Shown piece after piece: positions 6,159 through 8,547 of a DNA stretch of 8,547 bases. The notes beneath the pieces are model-generated. The model made no database searches. It worked only from the letters and a program-made list of their open reading frames with translations, and was not told the DNA's origin. Numbering within the stretch: the stretch's first letter is position 1; each line of letters begins with the position of its first letter. This DNA is from an uncultured Bacilli bacterium. GTDB taxonomy: Bacteria; Bacillota_I; Bacilli_A; RF39; UBA660. The position numbers were made by a program, and so were the translations under genes. The DNA lies in assembly GCA_947585065.1 (NCBI GenBank), contig CANPWX010000038.1, positions 1 to 8,547 on the forward strand, written 5' to 3'.

Positions 6159-6689
6159 ATGAAATTAATTTTAATTGCTGGTAAGGCTAGAAGTGGAAAG
6201 ACACTCGCGGCTAAAATTTTAAAAGAAGAATTAGAAAAAAATGGGAAGCGTGTTGTTATTACAGAATATAGTAAATATATTAAACTTTTTGCTAGAGAAC
6301 TTACGGATTGGGATGGTTTTAGTGAACCAAAACCCAGAAAATTTTTACAGGATTTTGGTTCTTATGTAAGACATAAAACAAATAATCCAAAGTATTTTAT
6401 TGAAAGAATGAAAGAAGATTTAGAAATTTATCAAGAGTTTTGTGATGTTGTTATTATTTCTGATGTACGTTTAGAAGAAGAAATTTTAGAAATGAAAAAA
6501 TACTCTCCTATTACAATTCATATTGAAAATCGTTATAATCTTTATGATTTAAATCAAGAAGAACAGGGCCATGAAACGGAACATGCACTTGATAATTTTC
6601 AAAATTTCGATTATAGTATTAAAGACAAAAGTGAAAGTGAAATGAAAAGCATTTTAATTTCAATTGGAAAGAAGGAAAATTTATTATGA
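6159..6689 (+). CDS. P-loop kinase-like protein (deoxynucleoside monophosphate kinase-like)
   Basis: A 176-residue P-loop NTPase. The Walker A motif GKARSGKT (residues 8-15) follows the first beta strand. Further matches to the nucleoside/dNMP kinase superfamily, as seen in phage dNMP kinases, are PRKFLQDFG (59-67), R71 in a YVRHK turn, and VIISDVRLEEEI (98-109), where the SDVR block resembles the family's 'SDvRf..E'. HETEHALDN lies at 138-146. The likely activity is phosphoryl transfer to a small nucleotide-like substrate in the cytoplasm, but the substrate is uncertain. The start has AGGAGA (6147-6152) six bases upstream. Its TGA overlaps the alaS ATG as ATGA, so the two are translationally coupled. 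Only 32 bases without a hairpin separate it from the transporter gene, which suggests one transcript. Confidence 0.72.
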   Translation: MKLILIAGKARSGKTLAAKILKEELEKNGKRVVITEYSKYIKLFARELTDWDGFSEPKPRKFLQDFGSYVRHKTNNPKYFIERMKEDLEIYQEFCDVVIISDVRLEEEILEMKKYSPITIHIENRYNLYDLNQEEQGHETEHALDNFQNFDYSIKDKSESEMKSILISIGKKENLL

Positions 6690-8431
6690 ATTTAAAAGAT
6701 GAGTTTATTCAGTTTTTTGTGAACAAAGGGCATGTTCAAATTCCTAGTGCGCCTGTAGTACCAGAAAATGATCCATCAGTATTATTTAATACTGCAGGTA
6801 TGCAACCTCTCATTCCTTATTTAATGGGAGAAGCTCATCCTTATGGGAAAAGATTATGTGATTATCAAAAATGTATCCGTTTAACAGACTTAGATAGTAT
6901 TGGAGATTCTACACATCATACTTTTTTTGAAATGTTAGGAAATTGGAGTTTAGGAGATTATTTTAAAAAAGAAAGTATTTCTTATAGTTTTGAATTTTTA
7001 ACGAAAGTATTACATATTCCTGTGGAAAAATTAGCTGTAACAGTATATGAAGGTGATGATAAAATACCAAGAGATGATGTTTCAGCAAATACTTGGGAAT
7101 CTTTGGGTATTTCTCGTGAAAAAATTGCATTCTTAGGTAAAGATAATAATTTCTGGATTCCTGGTTCTTCTGGACCTTGTGGAGGAGATACAGAAATCTT
7201 TTATTGGCGAGGGAAAGGGAGTGTTCCTGAAAGGTTTGATCATGATGATGAAACATGGGTTGAAATTTGGAATAATGTCTTTATGGAGTATTATCAAAGT
7301 GAAGATGGTAATGTGAGTGAACTTTCTCAAAAAAATGTAGATACGGGTATGGGTTTAGAACGTATTGTTGCTGTGTTAGAAGGAGTTGATGATAACTATT
7401 TAACTTCTATTTGGGATAAACCTAGAAAATTATTAGAAGAGTTGTCTGGTATTTCTTATGAAAAAGAAAAAGTATCGATGCGTATTATTTTAGATCATAT
7501 TCGTACATCTGTTATGATTGCGGCGGATCCTGCTGGAATAAAACCAAGTAATACGGATCAAGGTTATATTTTAAGAAGACTCATACGAAGAGCTATTCGT
7601 CATGCAAGAAAATTAGGACTTGATATGAATAGTAATTGGGAAGAACAACTTGCTCTTTCGTTTATTGAACTTTATGAAAATTATTATGTAGAATTAAAAC
7701 AAAATCGAGAAGTTGTTTTAAGTGTTTTAAAAACTGAAAAAGAAAAATTTAGTAAAACATTGGAAAAAGGATTAAAAGTTTTTGAAAAATATGTTCAAAA
7801 TAAAAAGAGTATTGATGGAGAGACGGCTTTTCATTTATATGATACGTTTGGTTTTCCTATTGAATTAACAAAGGAAGTTGCCTTGGAAAAAGGACTAGAA
7901 GTCGATGAAGAAGGATTTAAAAAGAAATTTCAAGAACATCAGGAAAAATCAAGAACTGCTAGTGCAGGAAAATTTAAAGGTGGATTATCTGGTAATGGAG
8001 AAATTGAAACTAGATATCATACTGCTACGCATTTACTTAATGCTGCATTAAAAAAAGTCATTGGTCCTTCTGTTCATCAAATGGGAAGTAATATTACCGA
8101 AGAAAGACTTCGATTTGATTTTCCTTGTGATCATAAATTAACGGAAGAAGAAAAGCAGAACGTAGAGGAACTTGTTAATACTTGGATTCAAGAAAGTATT
8201 CCTGTTACAAAAGAGATTATGGAAAAAGAGAAGGCTATTTCCAGTGGGGCAGAATGTATGTTTATTGAAAAATATCCTGATATGGTAACGGTTTATACAA
8301 TTGGAGATGTTTCAAAGGAATTATGTGGAGGCCCTCATGTTTCTAATACTAGTGAGCTTGGACATTTTAAAATAATTAAAGAAGAAGCAACAAGTGCTGG
8401 TGTAAGAAGAATTAAAGCTGTATTAGAGTAA
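6686..8431 (+). CDS. alaS: Alanine--tRNA ligase, compact form lacking beta-barrel insert and C-Ala domain
   Basis: Class II synthetase charging tRNA-Ala. The catalytic core shows NTAGMQP (35-41), motif 2 around R65 through HHTFFEMLGNWSLGDYF (77-93), GPCGGDTEIFYW (163-174), VDTGMGLER (218-226) and motif 3 GYILRRLIRRAIRHA (293-307). The editing domain carries the zinc-binding HTATH (H445, H449) and CGGPH (C547, H551), the second with P where T is usual. At 581 residues it is far shorter than the usual about 870. Residues 421-443 link the helical domain straight to HTATH, without the roughly 100-residue beta-barrel. The protein ends at GVRRIKAVLE, exactly where the C-Ala (DHHA1-type) domain would follow. 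The TAA is followed by a terminator, so this is not a frameshift remnant. Start coupled to the kinase gene; GAAGGAAA at 6671-6678. There is no room for a T-box leader. Confidence 0.93.
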   Translation: MNLKDEFIQFFVNKGHVQIPSAPVVPENDPSVLFNTAGMQPLIPYLMGEAHPYGKRLCDYQKCIRLTDLDSIGDSTHHTFFEMLGNWSLGDYFKKESISYSFEFLTKVLHIPVEKLAVTVYEGDDKIPRDDVSANTWESLGISREKIAFLGKDNNFWIPGSSGPCGGDTEIFYWRGKGSVPERFDHDDETWVEIWNNVFMEYYQSEDGNVSELSQKNVDTGMGLERIVAVLEGVDDNYLTSIWDKPRKLLEELSGISYEKEKVSMRIILDHIRTSVMIAADPAGIKPSNTDQGYILRRLIRRAIRHARKLGLDMNSNWEEQLALSFIELYENYYVELKQNREVVLSVLKTEKEKFSKTLEKGLKVFEKYVQNKKSIDGETAFHLYDTFGFPIELTKEVALEKGLEVDEEGFKKKFQEHQEKSRTASAGKFKGGLSGNGEIETRYHTATHLLNAALKKVIGPSVHQMGSNITEERLRFDFPCDHKLTEEEKQNVEELVNTWIQESIPVTKEIMEKEKAISSGAECMFIEKYPDMVTVYTIGDVSKELCGGPHVSNTSELGHFKIIKEEATSAGVRRIKAVLE

Positions 8432-8439
8432 TATTTATC

Positions 8440-8477
8440 AAGTGTTTATGAATTATTATTTGTAAACGCTTTTTTTT
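8440..8477 (+). terminator. Rho-independent terminator after alaS
   Basis: AAGTGTTTA (8440-8448) pairs with TAAACGCTT (8463-8471) over nine positions including one G-T wobble. The loop is 14 AT-rich bases that may pair further inside. A T run extends from 8470 to 8477. It lies nine bases after the alaS stop and ends the transporter/kinase/alaS transcript. Confidence 0.75.
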
Positions 8478-8492
8478 CGACAAAATAAGACA
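8476..8492 (+). promoter_or_regulatory. Spo0A-box-like tandem motif (tentative)
   Basis: TTCGACA (8476-8482) matches the 7-base 0A-box consensus exactly. Ten bases further, TAAGACA (8486-8492) matches five of seven. Ten-base start-to-start spacing is the arrangement known for tandem Spo0A boxes. No Spo0A or spore gene is visible in the window, so binding is speculative. Confidence 0.25.
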
Positions 8493-8511
8493 AAAAAAAT
8501 AGGCGAATTAG

Positions 8512-8539
8512 CAGATTTTAAAAAATAAGGGAAAATCTG
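8512..8539. repeat. 8-bp perfect inverted repeat near the window end
   Basis: CAGATTTT (8512-8519) and AAAATCTG (8532-8539) are perfect reverse complements around a 12-base A-rich spacer. Neither strand has a T run after the hairpin, so it does not look like a terminator. It could be an operator or a leader hairpin for a gene beyond the window. Confidence 0.45.
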
Positions 8540-8547
8540 TATACCAA

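Noticed and set aside
6963..7330. Minus-strand open frames inside alaS
   Set aside because: They lie wholly opposite the conserved catalytic core of alaS and read as His/Tyr-rich low-quality protein, typical of complementary-strand shadows.
1..8547. Mycoplasma-type genetic code (TGA as tryptophan)
   Set aside because: Tryptophan is TGG in all recognisable proteins, and TGA serves as the natural stop of several genes (for example 292-294, 2586-2588, 3205-3207, 6687-6689).
6686..8547. Short alaS as a frameshifted or truncated pseudogene
   Set aside because: The internal deletion is clean and in frame, all catalytic and editing motifs are intact, and the stop is followed at once by a terminator. 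No C-Ala coding remnant is seen in the following 116 bases.

Overview
The window looks like a chromosomal segment of an AT-rich Gram-positive bacterium (Bacillota, probably a gut Bacilli/Erysipelotrichales/RF39-like lineage; the exact taxon is inference). Reasons: very low GC, AGGAGG-type ribosome binding sites, extended -10 promoters (TGnTATAAT), a YneF-type small membrane protein, a DUF3603/YjbA-like protein, and a cell-wall lipid carrier recycling gene (uppP). TGA is used as a stop and tryptophan is TGG throughout, so this is the standard bacterial code and not the Mycoplasma code.

Layout. 1-294: the 3' end of an Rpn/PD-(D/E)XK 'transposase' family gene, cut by the window edge. 393-1487: rmuC with its own extended -10 promoter. 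1484-2296 (minus): uppP, convergent with rmuC and sharing the palindrome TTAA as both stop codons. 2297-2369: a compact divergent promoter region. 2370-3731: a tightly packed three-gene unit (small two-helix membrane protein, DUF3603/YjbA-like protein, lipoprotein) with 17-nt and 4-nt overlaps. 3793-4002: a yneF-like gene closed by a terminator. 4133-4876: a strong promoter and a bitopic membrane protein with a long Glu/Pro-rich cytoplasmic tail, followed by another terminator. 4957-8431: a promoter and a three-gene run made of an AI-2E family transporter, a dNMP-kinase-like P-loop protein and alaS. A terminator follows at about 8440-8477. The last 70 bases hold a Spo0A-box-like pair and an 8-bp inverted repeat ahead of whatever lies beyond the window.

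Most genes are housekeeping (envelope, DNA recombination, translation). The standout is the alanyl-tRNA synthetase. At 581 residues it keeps the catalytic and editing centres but lacks both the usual beta-barrel insertion before the editing domain and the entire C-terminal C-Ala domain, an architecture I associate with Patescibacteria/CPR-type AlaRS. It still sits beside an AI-2E transporter gene, as in Bacillus (yrrI-alaS). The second point of interest is the uncharacterised Glu/Pro-rich bitopic protein with several short conserved-looking islands. I see no CRISPR array, no RNA gene, no complete mobile element and no clear defence system. Two coding starts (2572 and 4957) were moved downstream from the longest open frame on ribosome-binding-site evidence.
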